From: Amoebidium appalachense
Taxonomy: Eukaryota; Ichthyosporea
DNA length: 64,000 bases
Direction of reading: 5' to 3'
NCBI GenBank assembly: GCA_963693365.1
Contig: CAVNZM010000001.1
Location: 186,001 to 250,000 of the forward strand
This document shows positions 21,177-64,000 of the stretch, piece by piece (within the stretch, counting starts at the first letter, position 1; each line of letters begins with the position of its first letter). A program made the position numbers and the translations under genes. The notes below the pieces were generated by a model. It saw only the letters and a program-made list of their open reading frames with translations. It did not search any database and was not told the DNA's origin.

Positions 21177-21843
21177 TAGTGAGGAAATCTAATAGATTAG
21201 CTCTTAAGAATCTTAATGATGGTCCCATATTGTAGAGGTACCTTTTGCTAAGAAGGGTTTTATTGGTGGATTTAAAAAATTTGTGAGGGGTTTTAACTGA
21301 TTAGGAAATAAAAATTTAAGTAATTGAGTTAATAATTTACATGAAATTCTGTGTAAAATTAGCATGATTTTTAAGATAAAATTAATGTCTCTCATCTAGA
21401 TTATCTTATAACATTTAATAAGATTAGTGAGGAAATTCAATAAGTTAGCTCTTAAGAATCTTAATAATAGTCCCATATTGTAGAGGTACCTTTTGATAGG
21501 AAGGGTTTTATTGGTGCATTTTTAAACTTTGTGAGGAATTTAACTGATTAGAGAATAAAAATCTTCGTGCTTGAGTTAATAATTTACGATAAAATTATAT
21601 GTAAAATTAGCCTCATTTTTATGTTAAAATTAGTGTCTCTCGTCTAGATTTTATTATAACTCATAATGAAATTAGTGAGTAAATTCAATAGATTAGCTCT
21701 TAAGGGTCTTAATGATGGTCCCATATTGTAGGGACACGGTTTAAAGAAGGTGATTTTATTGGTACATTTAAAAAATTTGTGAGGGTTTTCAACTGTTTAG
21801 GGGATAAAAATTTTGTTACATTAACTCTATTTTTAAGATGAAT
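21177..21843. repeat. 248-bp tandem repeat running into the gap
   Basis: The anchor ctcttaag-rtcttaatratrgtcccatattgtag begins at 21201, 21449 and 21697, so the period is 248 bp in both intervals. The third copy is cut by the N gap, which suggests the repeat caused the assembly break. Confidence 0.85.
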
Positions 21844-22343
21844 NNNNNNNNNNNNNNNNNNNNNNNNNNNNNNNNNNNNNNNNNNNNNNNNNNNNNNNNN
21901 NNNNNNNNNNNNNNNNNNNNNNNNNNNNNNNNNNNNNNNNNNNNNNNNNNNNNNNNNNNNNNNNNNNNNNNNNNNNNNNNNNNNNNNNNNNNNNNNNNNN
22001 NNNNNNNNNNNNNNNNNNNNNNNNNNNNNNNNNNNNNNNNNNNNNNNNNNNNNNNNNNNNNNNNNNNNNNNNNNNNNNNNNNNNNNNNNNNNNNNNNNNN
22101 NNNNNNNNNNNNNNNNNNNNNNNNNNNNNNNNNNNNNNNNNNNNNNNNNNNNNNNNNNNNNNNNNNNNNNNNNNNNNNNNNNNNNNNNNNNNNNNNNNNN
22201 NNNNNNNNNNNNNNNNNNNNNNNNNNNNNNNNNNNNNNNNNNNNNNNNNNNNNNNNNNNNNNNNNNNNNNNNNNNNNNNNNNNNNNNNNNNNNNNNNNNN
22301 NNNNNNNNNNNNNNNNNNNNNNNNNNNNNNNNNNNNNNNNNNN
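21844..22343. other. Assembly gap (500 N)
   Basis: Exactly 500 N, a typical placeholder length, so true size and content are unknown. Tandem repeat abuts it on the left and LTR-retroelement-like sequence on the right. Confidence 0.99.
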
Positions 22344-22410
22344 TAAACCTTAATAACATCCTTTGACTCCTAAGGGAGCAGGTCTCTGAATCCTTCGAGG
22401 CCGAAGGATC

Positions 22411-22660
22411 TTGAGGGGGGAGTGATGTGGTGTGACTGAAGCACACACGGTTGGGAATCCCTGCCCTAGGAACCAATGATATGGATGTAATGATTATATA
22501 TATGGATAGCCTAGCTGAGCCCTGATCCCAGAGTACATGTATGACCGTCACTCCTGAGCGGCCCGGTCTCAGTTGTCAGTCTGAGTCTGAGCTGTATGAG
22601 TCTTGCATTATTAAAGATGGGTCACAGGTTAAGACATAACCCGAGACTCTATTAAGAGCA
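22411..22660 (+). mobile_element. Probable 3' LTR with polypurine tract
   Basis: A polypurine tract (gaggggggag, 22413-22422) is followed directly by TGATGTGGTGTGACTG, a typical LTR start (TG) after the plus-strand primer of a Ty3/gypsy-like element. About 195 bp later comes a poly-A-signal-like attattaaag, and the repeat would end in CA near 22660. The retroelement body would lie upstream, in the gap. The 5' LTR is not in the window, so the assignment rests on PPT plus LTR-start structure only. Confidence 0.5.
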
Positions 22661-43345
<20,685 letters not shown>

Positions 43346-43766
43346 GTTCTCGTGTGAGCTAGATTACACGAGGTTAAGTTTGAGTGAAAACAGCAATGCC
43401 TAACAGGTAAAACCTAAGTAGGCACTTATTTTGTACGAATACGTCCGGACGTCCGCCGCGGCACGAATTTCGGTTTGCACGTGTACACTGAAACATCAGC
43501 TGGGTGATTGCGCAAACAAAACACGCGCCAATCATTTGTCCGATGGGAGTTACACACGAAACCATTTCAATTGAGTTTGGAACCGCTTTGTTTACTGTGT
43601 TGTTAGCCCTAAGGATGGCGTTTTAATCATCATTGAACCAATAGAACTGGGAACAAAGCGTTGTCATTATTGTCAGTAATTTTGTGGTCAGCCTCCCTCT
43701 GTAAGGGGGGCTCTTTGCGCCCTTTTACGGCGTGGAAACGGCTGAGGCGGGCTTCGACTAGTAAAC
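43346..43766. promoter_or_regulatory. Divergent promoter between WDR3 and ATAD2
   Basis: Only 421 bp separate the start codons of the two divergent genes. CCAAT boxes lie at 43528-43532 and 43638-43642, and a GC-rich palindromic stretch (gtccggacgtccgccgcgg) is near 43443-43461. There is no TATA box in an obvious place and none of the CA or G tracts that fill the introns. Shared promoter use is inferred. Confidence 0.55.

Positions 43767-64000
<20,234 letters not shown>

Larger units (their letters stand above)
16370..21843. other. AT-rich mitochondrial-derived block (probable NUMT)
   Basis: Base composition turns sharply AT-rich and the G/C homopolymers and CA arrays seen elsewhere vanish. 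The block contains an atp6-like relic and a group II intron reverse transcriptase relic on the plus strand, both broken by stops and frameshifts, plus several families of short tandem repeats. The simplest reading is a decayed nuclear insertion of mitochondrial DNA. A chimeric assembly join to real mtDNA is possible, because the right edge is an N gap, but the broken genes argue against functional mtDNA. Confidence 0.65.

Overview
This is eukaryotic nuclear DNA. Protein-coding sequence is split into many short exons (about 45-360 nt) by GT-AG introns, and when the exons I chose are joined the reading frames close exactly (650, 927 and 926 codons for the three large genes). There are no bacterial features. 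The lineage cannot be fixed from the sequence. The gene set (Pol eta with UBZ and PCNA-binding tail, ZNG1/CBWD, WDR3/Utp12, ATAD2/Yta7) is widely conserved in eukaryotes. Very intron-rich genes, an LTR-like sequence and mitochondrial DNA that reads best with TGA as tryptophan fit a protist, alga, early-branching holozoan or fungus. Nearly every intron carries long G or C homopolymers or (AC/GT)n arrays.

Layout. 1-1393 (-): 5' part of a ZNG1/CBWD zinc-chaperone GTPase gene, running off the left edge. 1394-2142: shared divergent promoter with a perfect E2F-type palindrome. 2143-12347 (+): complete POLH gene, 17 proposed exons, 649 aa; an inverted copy of its exon 8 lies in intron 13. 12348-16369: spacer with one orphan ORF on the minus strand (15330-15761). 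16370-21843: AT-rich, repeat-filled block carrying broken mitochondrial-type genes (atp6 and a group II intron reverse transcriptase), which I read as a decayed mitochondrial insertion. 21844-22343: an assembly gap of exactly 500 N. 22411-22660: polypurine tract plus a probable LTR. 24330-43345 (-): complete WDR3 gene, 20 exons, 926 aa. 43346-43766: short divergent promoter with two CCAAT boxes. 43767 to the right edge (+): ATAD2/Yta7-type AAA+ ATPase gene, 25 firm exons, truncated before the expected bromodomain.

How the genes relate. There is no operon-like logic. The two head-to-head pairs (ZNG1/POLH and WDR3/ATAD2) may share promoters. POLH does translesion synthesis, WDR3 builds the small ribosomal subunit, ATAD2 remodels chromatin, and ZNG1 delivers zinc to methionine aminopeptidase 1. 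All are housekeeping or growth-linked. I did not find a convincing new multi-gene system. The least ordinary signals are the inverted, mostly synonymously diverged exon copy inside POLH, the mitochondrial insertion, and three dispersed repeat or MITE-like families in introns.
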